The notes below the pieces were generated by a model. The model worked only from the letters and a program-made list of their open reading frames with translations. It searched no databases and was not told the origin of the DNA. This document shows, piece by piece, positions 8,613 to 16,454 of a stretch of 27,512 nt of DNA; the first letter of the stretch is position 1; every line of letters begins with the position of its first letter. The stretch spans positions 1 through 27,512 of the forward strand of contig WRJP01000004.1 in NCBI GenBank assembly GCA_009778535.1. Reading direction: 5' to 3'. Both the position numbers and the translations under genes were made by a program. The DNA comes from Propionibacteriaceae bacterium. Its GTDB lineage: Bacteria > Actinomycetota > Actinomycetes > Propionibacteriales > Propionibacteriaceae.

Positions 8613-8631
8613 GGCGGAGGTGGTGGGATTT
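8613..8631 (-). repeat. Direct copy of tRNA-Ser 3' end (19 bp)
   Basis: GGCGGAGGTGGTGGGATTT is identical to 8812-8830, which is the T-arm and acceptor 3' portion of the tRNA-Ser gene, in the same orientation and 199 bp away. Such duplicated tRNA 3' ends are typical of attL/attR pairs left by tRNA-targeting integrases, but no integrase is present. Confidence 0.75.
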
Positions 8632-8742
8632 TCGTGGATTTCCTTCGAAAATCCACCCGCCTCGGCTCTCTGCCGATCGCCTCGGCACACTCCTTCGTTC
8701 GCGAGTCAATCGTGACTTGCGCACGATAGTCGTGCCCTCACA

Positions 8743-8778
8743 GGTTCAAATCCCGCCCTTTTTGTGCCAATTTGTCAA
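8743..8778 (+). repeat. Inverted, decayed copy of tRNA-Ser 3' end and its flank
   Basis: On the + strand GGTTCAAATCCC (8743-8754) is followed after 11 bases by GCCAATTTGTCAA (8766-8778). The tRNA-Ser gene on the - strand shows the same two blocks (8835-8824 and 8814-8802) with 9 bases between. Thus the T loop, CCA end and 9 bases of 3' flank are repeated in inverted orientation. No matching 5' acceptor or anticodon arm is present, so this is a remnant and not a working tRNA. Confidence 0.65.
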
Positions 8779-8810
8779 ATAGTCAAACTATGTTCAGCCC
8801 CTTGACAAAT

Positions 8811-8903
8811 TGGCGGAGGTGGTGGGATTTGAACCCACGAGAGGGTTGAGCCCTCAACCCGCTTAGCAGGCGGGCGCCATAGACCGGACTAGGCGACACC
8901 TCC
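8811..8903 (-). tRNA. tRNA-Ser (anticodon GCU), CCA encoded
   Basis: Read on the - strand from 8903: acceptor GGAGGTG pairs with CACCTCC near the 3' end, followed by discriminator G and an encoded CCA (8813-8811). The anticodon loop CTGCTAA gives anticodon GCU, decoding AGC/AGU. A long variable arm (GAGGGCTCAACCCTC region) marks it as a class II tRNA, and the T loop is GGTTCAAATCC. Length is 93 with CCA. Its 3' end is duplicated twice in the neighbouring gap. The response-regulator gene ends 62 bases beyond its 5' side on the same strand. Confidence 0.97.
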
Positions 8904-8965
8904 GAGAATGGCGCTAAGCCTACCGGCGAACCCCATATGCAGCAACATTTTCCTCATGGCGGCAC

Positions 8966-9718
8966 TCAATCCGCCCGGTTAGCGTCCTCAAGGCGGTAGC
9001 CGAGGCCGCGAACGGTGAGCAGCCGAGTCGGATGCGCGGGATCAGGCTCAATCTTTGCCCGCAGGCGACGGATGTGAACATCGAGGGTCTTAGTGTCGCC
9101 AAAATAGTCCGCGCCCCAGATAGAGTCGATAATCTGGCTGCGGGTCTGCACCCGCCCAGCGTGCTGCATCAGCAATTCCAACAACTCAAACTCACGCAGT
9201 GGAAGTTTCACCTCCACCCCATCGACACTAACCCGATGTCGGTCTGGATCAAGAGAGATACCGCCCACAGTTATCAGGTCATTTTCTTCAGCTTCCGGCT
9301 GCTTGCGGCGTAGCACCGAACGGATACGAGCCAGTAATTCCGGAGTCGAGAACGGCTTAGTCACATAGTCGTCAGCGCCCGACTCCAAACCGAGCACAAT
9401 GTCGGCTTCACTGGTCTTTGCTGTCAACATGATTATCGGGACTTCAGACACCAATCTGATCCGACGGCACACTTCAATTCCCGAAATTTCGGGAATCATC
9501 AGATCGAGAATGACAACATCGGGCTCAAACTGTTCAAACTGCACCAATCCTTCATCCCCAGCCGCCGCCTGACATACCTGGTATCCCTCTCGCGACAACA
9601 AGAAAGCCAAGGTTTCGCGCAAATCCTCTGAGTCTTCAACTAGCAGCAGCTTGGGTCCGTTCGTCCGCAGCCGTATCGCCTCGGAATGCTTCTTCTTCGT
9701 CCGTTTGTCCTTAGACAT
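8966..9718 (-). CDS. regX3: Response regulator, OmpR/PhoB family (RegX3-like)
   Basis: A 250-aa transcription factor. The receiver domain (about 22-135) has acidic pocket residues in LLLVEDSED, phospho-acceptor Asp72 in VVILDLMIPE, MLTAK and Lys121 in VTKPF. A winged-helix DNA-binding domain (about 148-240) has LREFELLELLMQHAGRVQTRSQI, TLDVHIRRLRAKIEPDP and LLTVRGLGYRLE. The ATG at 9718 is chosen because AAAGGAG sits 7 bases upstream and it overlaps the kinase stop by 8 bases; a longer frame reaching 9811 only reads back through the kinase gene. As the last gene of the pst operon it should control phosphate-starvation genes, probably including this operon. A lysine-rich N-terminal extension of about 20 residues precedes the receiver. 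Confidence 0.93.
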   Translation of the reverse strand: MSKDKRTKKKHSEAIRLRTNGPKLLLVEDSEDLRETLAFLLSREGYQVCQAAAGDEGLVQFEQFEPDVVILDLMIPEISGIEVCRRIRLVSEVPIIMLTAKTSEADIVLGLESGADDYVTKPFSTPELLARIRSVLRRKQPEAEENDLITVGGISLDPDRHRVSVDGVEVKLPLREFELLELLMQHAGRVQTRSQIIDSIWGADYFGDTKTLDVHIRRLRAKIEPDPAHPTRLLTVRGLGYRLEDANRAD

Positions 9719-10829
9719 TCTCCGACTCCTTTGACTGCTTTGACAACGGCAGGATGATCGTAAAAGTTGAACCAACTCCCGCCAGCGAGTCCAGACGCAC
9801 ACTCCCACCATGCGATAGCGCGGTGTGCTTCACGATTGACAATCCCAACCCAGTGCCGCCCGACCTGGCATTTCTAGCTTCATCAGTGCGGTAGAAGCGC
9901 TCGAACACCTTCTCTTGTTCTCCAGCGGCAATTCCGATGCCGGAATCCATGACAGCGATCAAGACGGTATCCTCAGCTTCGTCACAGGTCGTAGCGACCA
10001 AGACTCGGGAATCTTTCGGAGAATAGTGGAGTGCATTAGCAATCAGATTCTCTACAGCAGTAACCAAGGCCGCCTTGTTTCCCATTACTTCACCTGACAC
10101 CGGCTTCTTCAGCTTCAACCCAATGCCTAGACTTTCCGCAGTGTCGGACATCCGCGCCACAGCCAACTCCACAACTTCGGAAATCGGCACCGGCTTTTGC
10201 CGAAGCTGGGTTTCACTTTGCATCTTGGCCAACATGAGCATTGAATCGGTCAAGTTTTCTAACCTTTTTGCAACGTTGGTGAGCCTATCGGCAAAATCCG
10301 CAACAGCGGTTGGGTCGTCTTTGGCCGAATGCAACGCCTGCGCTATCAAGGCAATGGAAGTCACTGGAGTCCGCAACTCATGTCCGGTGTTGGAGACGAA
10401 ATCTCGCCGCACTCGGGCAGCTTCGACTTCAGCTGTCCTATCCACAATGGCCAGCAGCATCCAACGATCGTCTATCCTGCCGGCATGCACCACCACTTCA
10501 CGCAAAACCGAAGTTTGAGGCAGTTGGTATGCCCTGGTAATCGGCTCATCGCAGCGCCACGCCTCATCGACCATCGCCAGCAGATCGGGGTGAACTAAGC
10601 GTCCGTTCCGCATGATCGCAGTTTTTCCGCTTTTACCAATCGAGAAATCTTCCATCAACACCGACGTGTAGGCGACCTTTCCCCGCCTAGTTACGATCAT
10701 GGCGTAGCCGCCGAAGACCCGCACAGCTGCGATTACTTCGGCAGAAATCAGTCGCTTCTTTACCCTTTTGGCTTTCTTTACTCCGATACGCCAAGCGTAG
10801 TCGGTCAAAGAGCCGGATTTGTGCATCAT
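9711..10829 (-). CDS. senX3: Sensor histidine kinase of the phosphate operon, lacking membrane helices
   Basis: A 372-aa kinase paired with the regulator behind it. Residues ~30-130 look like a PAS-type domain (SAEVIAAVRVFGGYAMIVTRRGKVAYTS and LREVVVHAGRIDDRWMLLAIVDRT). The dimerisation and phosphotransfer helix follows, with His150 in FVSNTGHELRTPVTS, then the ATPase domain: N box VENLIANALHYSP, G1 DSGIGIA, F box FERFYRTD, G2 GGTGLGLSIVKH. SenX3/PhoR relatives usually begin with one or two membrane helices; here the N-terminus is short, basic (KKAKRVKKR) and has none, and the pstB stop 12 bases upstream leaves no room for a longer gene. The ribosome site before the ATG is weak, so translation may depend on coupling to pstB. 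Confidence 0.9.
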   Translation of the reverse strand: MMHKSGSLTDYAWRIGVKKAKRVKKRLISAEVIAAVRVFGGYAMIVTRRGKVAYTSVLMEDFSIGKSGKTAIMRNGRLVHPDLLAMVDEAWRCDEPITRAYQLPQTSVLREVVVHAGRIDDRWMLLAIVDRTAEVEAARVRRDFVSNTGHELRTPVTSIALIAQALHSAKDDPTAVADFADRLTNVAKRLENLTDSMLMLAKMQSETQLRQKPVPISEVVELAVARMSDTAESLGIGLKLKKPVSGEVMGNKAALVTAVENLIANALHYSPKDSRVLVATTCDEAEDTVLIAVMDSGIGIAAGEQEKVFERFYRTDEARNARSGGTGLGLSIVKHTALSHGGSVRLDSLAGVGSTFTIILPLSKQSKESENV

Positions 10830-10841
10830 TAGTTACGGCGT

Positions 10842-11657
10842 TTACCCGAATCGTCCGGCAATATAATCAGCGGTCGCAGACTCCTTGGGGTTGGAGAACA
10901 ACTCCGTAGTTGCGCCACATTCGACCAAACGTCCTGGCAGGCCAGGCCCGTCAATGTGGAAAAACGCAGTCGTATCAGATACGCGCTGAGCTTGCTGCAT
11001 ATTGTGAGTGACGATCACAACGGTGTATTCACGCCGCAGATTGGCAATGAGTTCTTCAATCGCAGCCGTCGAAATCGGGTCAAGTGCCGAACATGGCTCG
11101 TCCATGAGCAAAACATCGGGTTTGACTGCGATTGCCCGTGCGATGCAAAGCCGCTGCTGCTGCCCACCGGACAGACTCGCACCACCTTTAGCCAACTGGT
11201 CTTTAACGGAATCCCAGAGATTGGCAGCCCGCAGTGACATTTCGACCAGATCATCGCCGTCAGACTTCCCAATCCGGTTGCCTTGCAGCCGCACTCCGGA
11301 AAGCACATTCTCTTTGATGGACATAGTCGGGAAAGGATTCGGACGCTGAAAGACCATTCCGATGCGTTCGCGCACTGCCACTGGGTCAACATCGGCACCA
11401 TACAGGTCGATTGCTCCCAACCTGATTGATCCTTCGACGCGGGCTCCTGGAAGTGTCTCATGCATCCGGTTTATCGACCGCAGCATCGTTGATTTTCCGC
11501 ATCCAGACGGTCCAATGAGTGCAGTCACAGCCCGGGGTTCAACAACCATATTGATGTCCTTGATGGCGTGAAAGCGGCCGTAGTAGGCAGAAAAGTTGGA
11601 TACGGAAATCTTCGATGCCGTGAAAGTTGTTTTTTCCGTTGTTGTTAGGGTCATCAT
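10842..11657 (-). CDS. pstB: Phosphate ABC transporter ATP-binding protein PstB
   Basis: Powers high-affinity phosphate import from the cytoplasmic face. The 271-aa protein carries Walker A GPSGCGKST (49-57), Q-loop FQRPNPFP, signature LSGGQQQRLCIARA, Walker B VLLMDEPCSALDP and the H-loop VTHNMQQA. The FQRPNPFP, YYGRFHAIKDIN and ADYIAGRFG motifs are specific to PstB. The ATG at 11657 overlaps the pstA stop as ATGA; the open frame continues upstream to 11789 but that part only overlaps pstA. The histidine kinase follows 12 bases downstream. Confidence 0.96.
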   Translation of the reverse strand: MMTLTTTEKTTFTASKISVSNFSAYYGRFHAIKDINMVVEPRAVTALIGPSGCGKSTMLRSINRMHETLPGARVEGSIRLGAIDLYGADVDPVAVRERIGMVFQRPNPFPTMSIKENVLSGVRLQGNRIGKSDGDDLVEMSLRAANLWDSVKDQLAKGGASLSGGQQQRLCIARAIAVKPDVLLMDEPCSALDPISTAAIEELIANLRREYTVVIVTHNMQQAQRVSDTTAFFHIDGPGLPGRLVECGATTELFSNPKESATADYIAGRFG

Positions 11658-12568
11658 CGGACTTTCTGGGTTCTGGCTGCGATCAGTTTCGCAGCGATAT
11701 TCATGATTAAGACGATTCCAATGAGCATCAGCGCGGCGCTCCAAGCCCGCCCTTCGTAGGCTACCGAGTCGGTGCCTTTGTTCTGCCATTGGCTATAGAT
11801 GAAAACGGGCAAGGTGGCCATTCGCCCGTCAAAGACATTGAGGTTCATTGAGTCGGTGAATCCAGCTACCAAGAGTAAGGGGGCAGTCTCACCGATGATG
11901 CGGCAAATACCCAGCATCACACCTGAGACGATTCCGGGTGCGGCAGCAGGCAGGATTACCCGCCAGATGCTGCGATATTTCGGGCTGCCTAATGCGATGG
12001 CGGCTTCGCGTTGCTCTCCGGGTACCAGGCGTAGCATTTCCTCCGAAGAGCGAATAACTACTGGAATCATCAGCAGCGACAGGGCGATTGACCCAGCGAC
12101 ACCACTGCGGGTTCCTGGCCCCAGAATTATTGAAAAGACCGCATATGCGAAAAGTCCGGCGACGATTGACGGAATGCCCGTCATCACATCGACCAAGAAC
12201 GTGAGCAACTTGGCCAGCTTCCCGCGGCCGTATTCGACCAAATAAACCGCTGCCGCGATCCCGATAGGCGCGGAAATGATCAGCGCTGTTCCGGTTATCA
12301 ACAAGGTTCCCCAGATCGCATGCACCGCACCGCCACCAGCACCGACAACACCGCGCATGGACGACGAGAAGAAAGTCGGGTCAAAACGACCGACTCCGCG
12401 AGTTATCACAGTGGTCAACAGTGAAATCAACGGAAGTAAAGCCAGGCCGAAGAACGCGATGATTACTACCTTTACGACCCGATCTGTCACTTTGCGCGAA
12501 GTTTTCACCTTGGGCATGGAGACCAGGTCTGATTTTTCTTGAAAATCAATCATTCCCATTTCAATCAC
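11654..12568 (-). CDS. pstA: Phosphate ABC transporter permease PstA
   Basis: A 304-aa inner-membrane permease with about six helices. It has the EAA-type loop SSEEMLRLVPGEQREAAIALGSPKYRSIWRVILPAAAPGIVSG, IIGETAPLLLVAGFTDSMNLNVFDG typical of PstA, and IPSIVAGLFAYAVF. The GTG at 12568 overlaps the pstC stop as GTGA; an ATG three codons later (12559) is an alternative with GAGGG before it. It forms the channel with PstC and is driven by PstB. Confidence 0.95.
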   Translation of the reverse strand: MIEMGMIDFQEKSDLVSMPKVKTSRKVTDRVVKVVIIAFFGLALLPLISLLTTVITRGVGRFDPTFFSSSMRGVVGAGGGAVHAIWGTLLITGTALIISAPIGIAAAVYLVEYGRGKLAKLLTFLVDVMTGIPSIVAGLFAYAVFSIILGPGTRSGVAGSIALSLLMIPVVIRSSEEMLRLVPGEQREAAIALGSPKYRSIWRVILPAAAPGIVSGVMLGICRIIGETAPLLLVAGFTDSMNLNVFDGRMATLPVFIYSQWQNKGTDSVAYEGRAWSAALMLIGIVLIMNIAAKLIAARTQKVR

Positions 12569-13554
12569 GCCCTCACACCTGTGGCGACGAACGCGTTTTT
12601 TACTCTGGCTAGCAGACCAGGTTTGGCGTCGTCACTGGGTTGGTTTGAGATTTTTCTGGCAATTCCGTTCACGACGAAGGTGATTACGAACAATGCCAAA
12701 CCGAGGGCTATCAGTGCGCTCACTTCCAGACCATGCGCTTCAGGGAAGTTTTGCGCGATGAACGCCGCGACGGTATTCGGGTTAGAGGAGGTCAGCAACT
12801 CGAAGCTGATCAAGCCCGGAACCGCTGACAGCACCATCGCCACCGCCATCGTTTCTCCCAGTGCCCTGCCCAAGGCGAGCATTGCACCCGAAATCATGCC
12901 GGAGCGTCCGTACGGCAACACGACCATGCGAATCATTTCCCATTTGGTAGCTCCCAACGCTATTGAGGCTTCGCGCAGTTCTTTGGGAGCCTGAGCGAAA
13001 ACCTCACGACTGATGGCGGTCATGATCGGCATGATCATTACCGCAAGTACCAGACCGGCCGTCAAGATTGTGCGTCCAGTTGCTGAGGGTTCACCGGCGA
13101 AAAGCGGAATCCAGCCCAGATTTTGACCCATCCAACCATATGGGCCGGCAAGCATCGGTGCGAGCACCATGATTCCCCACAGCCCATAGACCACTGAAGG
13201 AATCGCGGCCAACACGTCTATTACAGCACCTAATGTGGTAGAAAGCTGCTTTGGAAGATATTCAGTTAATGCCAGCGCACACGACAGTGCGACTGGAATC
13301 GCCAAGATTAACGCGATGGTAGCTGCCCACACTGAACCAAATGCGAGTGGGGCGGCTAGCTCCCACAAGTTGGCAGCATTTCGTGGAAGGCCAGAAGTCG
13401 CTGTTATCGCTGGCCAGCCTTGCAGGACTAGGAACAGCGCGACACCGAACAGTCCACCCATTACGAGCACGCCAGCACCCAATACAACAAAGCGAGCCGA
13501 GGCTTCAAAGAAGACTCGACTACGCTTTGCGTTGTTTTGATTTGTCATGAACAT
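12565..13554 (-). CDS. pstC: Phosphate ABC transporter permease PstC
   Basis: A polytopic permease (329 aa from the ATG at 13554) with the PstC hallmarks IPSVVYGLWGIMVLAP, KELREASIALGATKWEMIRMVVLPYGRSG (the EAA loop contacting PstB) and LGRALGETMAVAMVLS. The gap to the pstS stop is 19 bases. The longer frame to 13602 would overlap pstS and adds a polar stretch with no family support; ATG at 13548 is equally possible as start. No strong ribosome site is visible. Confidence 0.95.
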   Translation of the reverse strand: MFMTNQNNAKRSRVFFEASARFVVLGAGVLVMGGLFGVALFLVLQGWPAITATSGLPRNAANLWELAAPLAFGSVWAATIALILAIPVALSCALALTEYLPKQLSTTLGAVIDVLAAIPSVVYGLWGIMVLAPMLAGPYGWMGQNLGWIPLFAGEPSATGRTILTAGLVLAVMIMPIMTAISREVFAQAPKELREASIALGATKWEMIRMVVLPYGRSGMISGAMLALGRALGETMAVAMVLSAVPGLISFELLTSSNPNTVAAFIAQNFPEAHGLEVSALIALGLALFVITFVVNGIARKISNQPSDDAKPGLLARVKNAFVATGVRA

Positions 13555-13573
13555 GGGTGTGTTGTGTTCGTGC

Positions 13574-14713
13574 CTATTTGATTGCCGAAACCACCTGCGC
13601 AACTTGCGTGGCTAGGCTTCCTGACAGTGGTGCAGAACCCGCGTTGGCTGCCGCAGCGTTCTGCCCTTCTGGTGATACCACGTAGCTGAGGTAGGCGTTC
13701 ACCAACGCGCCATCGGCGCTATTGCTGTATTGGCTGCACGCTGCCAGATAGCTGATCAAAACCATCGGGTATGCGCCGGGTTCGGCGAGAGTGCGATCTA
13801 AGTTGATAACGATGTCGGTCGCGGCTCTACCTGTTGCTGCCGGTGACTTTTCAACTGCTAAGGCGGCGGCTTGCGGCGAGTATGCCACGTAGTCGTCGCC
13901 AACCTTGATTGCTACCTGGCCCAATTCCTTGGCTTGTGAGGCGTCCAAATATCCGACGGCACCAAGGGTAGAGCTGACAGCTTCGCGTACCCCCTGGGTC
14001 TTTTCAACAGCTTCACCCTTGAGTGCTTCGGGCCAAGTTTCTTCAACTTCATATGGCCAAGCAGCAGGAGCTACCTTGGACAGATAGTCGGTGAAGTTCT
14101 GGGTGGTACCGGATTTGTCAGCGCGATGCACCGGTGTGACCTTCTGATCGGGGAGGGTGACATCTGGGTTCTGTGCGGCGATCTTTGGGTCGTTCCAGTT
14201 CGTGATTACCCCAGCGAAGAGTTCTGAGATAGTTGCAGCGTCCAGATTCAAGGCTTTGATTTCACCTAAGTTGAAAGCTACCGCGATTGGGGAGATGTAG
14301 GCGGGGATTTCTACCAGCGAAGTACCGGCTACACAGCCTGCAAAGTCTCCACTTGCGTCTTCAACGCTGAATGCAGCATCTGTGCCAGCGAAAACATAGC
14401 CGCCTTCGGAGAAGTTGGTTCTGCCAGTTCCCGAACCGGTTGGGTCGTAGTTGATGGTCACACCGGAGTTGGCATTCTGGAAATCTGCTCGCCATGCTTC
14501 TTGGGCGGCGGTCATTGAGGAAGCTCCGCCAGCGTTAAGAGTGCCGGAAAGGGCAGGCGGGGTATCTACGGTTTGGGTGGGGGCTTGGCTAGCGGATGTC
14601 GGAGGGGCGACAGGTGGTGGTGTTTCATTCGTCGCACAGGCGCTGAGTGCTCCGAGCATTACAACTGTAGGCAGTACGAGCAATCTCGCTGCTTTTAAAG
14701 ACTTTCTATTCAT
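13574..14713 (-). CDS. pstS: Phosphate-binding lipoprotein PstS
   Basis: Extracellular, lipid-anchored phosphate receptor of 379 aa. The N-terminus has a basic start (MNRKSLKAAR), hydrophobic core and lipobox LSAC, then a Pro/Thr-rich tether. The mature domain has GGASSMTAAQEAW, YDPTGSGTGRTNF and HRADKSGTTQNFTDYL, the loops that bind phosphate in PstS. First gene of the operon pstS-pstC-pstA-pstB-kinase-regulator. Upstream, an ACCTACG/ATCTACG repeat pair lies about 30-50 bases before the start, but spacing differs from a standard 11-bp PHO box, so I do not call one. Confidence 0.96.
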   Translation of the reverse strand: MNRKSLKAARLLVLPTVVMLGALSACATNETPPPVAPPTSASQAPTQTVDTPPALSGTLNAGGASSMTAAQEAWRADFQNANSGVTINYDPTGSGTGRTNFSEGGYVFAGTDAAFSVEDASGDFAGCVAGTSLVEIPAYISPIAVAFNLGEIKALNLDAATISELFAGVITNWNDPKIAAQNPDVTLPDQKVTPVHRADKSGTTQNFTDYLSKVAPAAWPYEVEETWPEALKGEAVEKTQGVREAVSSTLGAVGYLDASQAKELGQVAIKVGDDYVAYSPQAAALAVEKSPAATGRAATDIVINLDRTLAEPGAYPMVLISYLAACSQYSNSADGALVNAYLSYVVSPEGQNAAAANAGSAPLSGSLATQVAQVVSAIK

Positions 14714-15006
14714 GTTTGTTAACTTACGAGCACGATCTTGCGTAGATGCGTCACGTAGGTAAACAACAAGGAAACGCCCGATGAAGATTTGTGGCGGCCG
14801 ATTCGCTACCAGTCATGGATACTGCAATGGAGCCTGCGCTGCGCGCAGTCGCAGCGTTTCACTTCGAGCAGGATGACAAATTGGGGATTGTCCTCTTCCA
14901 GTCATTCTGCGCGGCAAGTCGCAGACGCAAGTAGAAGTGAAACAAGAACGGAACCTGTGATGACATGACAACACAAAGGTACGTCCCTTGCGTCCAGCGG
15001 GAAAGG
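14714..15006. repeat. pstS-gltA spacer with REP-like repeat
   Basis: No gene is seen in this 293-base gap between tandem - strand genes. It must hold the pstS promoter on the 14714-14800 side. The rest carries repeat blocks shared with two other gaps in the window: GCAGGATGACAAATTGGGG (14868-14886) and GAAACAAGAACGGAACCT (14939-14956), with GC-rich inverted sequence CTGCGCTGCGCGCAGTCGCAG between the first block and an ATGGATACTGCA edge. This resembles dispersed palindromic intergenic elements. Confidence 0.55.
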
Positions 15007-16350
15007 TTAGCGTTCTTGCAGCGGTATGTAAGACGCAGACGTCTCGCCGACGTCACGATATGCCGGACGAATGATTCGCCGCCCTGAGAAGGTGAGTTCT
15101 TCATTGCGGTGTGCCGCCCAGCCCACACAGCGAGCCATAGCAAAGATCGGAGTAATGATTTCTTGCGGAACTTGAATCATGTCGTAAAGGAAACCAGTCC
15201 AAAAATCAACATTGCTTGTGGCCTTATTGCCGCTCTTATGACTAGAAACTAGCTCAATAGCTTCGCGTTCAACCAATTCCATGAACTCTAACTCGCGGAC
15301 TCGGTCTTTCTCAGCAGCCAGTTCTCTGGCAATCGGGCGCAAGATTTCTGCCCTAGGGTCAGTAATCGTATAGACAGCATGCCCGATGCCGTAAATAAGT
15401 CCGGTCTGATCAAACACCTCTTTGTCGAGCATTCGCTTCAAATAGCTGCGTATCTCGTTTTTGTCTTGCCAATCAGTGATAACGCCCTTGAGGTGATCGA
15501 ACATGCTTGACAATTTCAGATTCGCACCGCCATGCAGCGGCCCTTTCAGTGAACCAATCGCCGCAGCAATCGATGAATACATGTCGGTTTGGGTCGAAGA
15601 CGTAACCCTGACTGTGAACGTGGAGTTGTTACCACCGCCGTGCTCAGCTTGCAGAATCAGCAGTTGATCGAGTGTACGCGCCTCTAACTCGCTGTATTCG
15701 TTCTTCAACATGTACAGGAAGTTTTCTGCATATGACAGTTCCGGATTTGGCAGCCGGATATGCAATGGCAGCCCCTTAGTATGGTGAATAAGTCCGTTAT
15801 AGGCATATGCAATGATCGTTGGGAAATGTGCAATCAGCGAGATTGACTGCGCCATCATATTCTCGCGCGACATGTCATCTGGCGATTCGTCGTAGTTGTA
15901 TAACTCCAAGACACTGCGTGCCAAAATGTTCATCACATTTGTGCCGCGCAACGTCAATATGCTCATCACCGCTTCATGCGGTAACGGCATATTCTCGACA
16001 AGTAGTAGCCGGAACTGTTCCAATTCTTCGGCATCTGGCAAGCTGCCAGATAGCAACAAATATGCAACTTCCTCGTATCCGAAACGATGTTCTGAAACCA
16101 CAGAGTCCACAATCGTATTAACGTCGTAACCGCGATATAGCAGCCGTCCTGGAACCGGAAAGATGGAGCCGTCTTCGGCTTCTTCGTAGCCAACCACGTT
16201 GCCAATACGAGTCAGACCAACTAAAACGCCCGAACCGTTTTCATTTCGCAAGCCGCGCTTGACTCCGTATTGACTGAACAGTTCTGGCTCAATCTTGGCT
16301 GTCCGCTTGATGGTATCGGCGATTTTGTAGGTTAAAAAGTTGTGCGACAT
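15007..16350 (-). CDS. gltA: Citrate synthase
   Basis: Condenses oxaloacetate and acetyl-CoA to citrate. The 447-aa protein has the catalytic set His237 (AEHGGGNNSTF), His273 (GPLHGGAN), His324 (GIGHAVYTITDPRA) and Asp382 (SNVDFWTGFLYDM). The N-terminal extension with YGVKRGLRNENGSGVLVGLTRIGNVVGY is, from memory of the family, typical of the citrate/2-methylcitrate synthases of Clostridia and some gut bacteria and not of the usual ~430-aa actinobacterial enzyme. ATG at 16350 follows a perfect AAGGAGG. It lies 104 bases behind aconitase on the same strand, so the two probably supply 2-oxoglutarate and glutamate. 2-Methylcitrate synthase activity cannot be excluded. Confidence 0.93.
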   Translation of the reverse strand: MSHNFLTYKIADTIKRTAKIEPELFSQYGVKRGLRNENGSGVLVGLTRIGNVVGYEEAEDGSIFPVPGRLLYRGYDVNTIVDSVVSEHRFGYEEVAYLLLSGSLPDAEELEQFRLLLVENMPLPHEAVMSILTLRGTNVMNILARSVLELYNYDESPDDMSRENMMAQSISLIAHFPTIIAYAYNGLIHHTKGLPLHIRLPNPELSYAENFLYMLKNEYSELEARTLDQLLILQAEHGGGNNSTFTVRVTSSTQTDMYSSIAAAIGSLKGPLHGGANLKLSSMFDHLKGVITDWQDKNEIRSYLKRMLDKEVFDQTGLIYGIGHAVYTITDPRAEILRPIARELAAEKDRVRELEFMELVEREAIELVSSHKSGNKATSNVDFWTGFLYDMIQVPQEIITPIFAMARCVGWAAHRNEELTFSGRRIIRPAYRDVGETSASYIPLQER

Positions 16351-16454
16351 TGGTTAGCCTCCTTCAGTTGCACTTGAAATGGTTTTGGGGCTGCGACCTG
16401 TAACTGTCTTGACCCCCATTGTTGACCGAATGCTGACGGTCACCTGAATGCTCG

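Larger units (their letters stand above)
8467..8810. other. Structured non-coding gap between pfkA and tRNA-Ser
   Basis: I see no supportable gene in these 344 bases; open frames here lack ribosome sites and family features. The stretch holds a copy of the tRNA-Ser 3' end (8613-8631), a hairpin group at 8613-8661, GCCGA/TCGGC and a 9-bp hairpin CGCGAGTCA-ATCG-TGACTTGCG (8700-8721, one G:T pair), a T-arm-like remnant on the + strand (8743-8769), and a 13-bp inverted repeat (8766-8778 with 8802-8814). The pfkA promoter must lie in the 8467-8600 part but no strong -35/-10 pair stands out. It could be a decayed integration site, a duplicated tRNA region, or an unrecognised small RNA. Confidence 0.6.

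Noticed and set aside
8743..8769. A second functional tRNA on the + strand
   Set aside because: Only a T-loop-like block and a CCA are present; no 5' acceptor strand complementary to TTTTTGT and no anticodon arm are found upstream.
9719..9811. N-terminal extension of the response regulator
   Set aside because: It reads through the 3' end of the kinase gene in another frame, and a strong AAAGGAG supports the ATG at 9718.
14714..14800. PHO box upstream of pstS
   Set aside because: ACCTACG/ATCTACG repeats are 13 bases apart and do not match the 11-bp direct-repeat pattern well enough to call.
14859..15143. Small ORF overlapping the end of citrate synthase
   Set aside because: It is partly antisense-free repeat sequence and partly another frame of gltA, with no ribosome site or recognisable features.
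16351..16454. Terminator between aconitase and citrate synthase
   Set aside because: TGACCG...CGGTCA gives only a 6-bp stem with a 7-8 base loop and no T tract; co-transcription remains likely.
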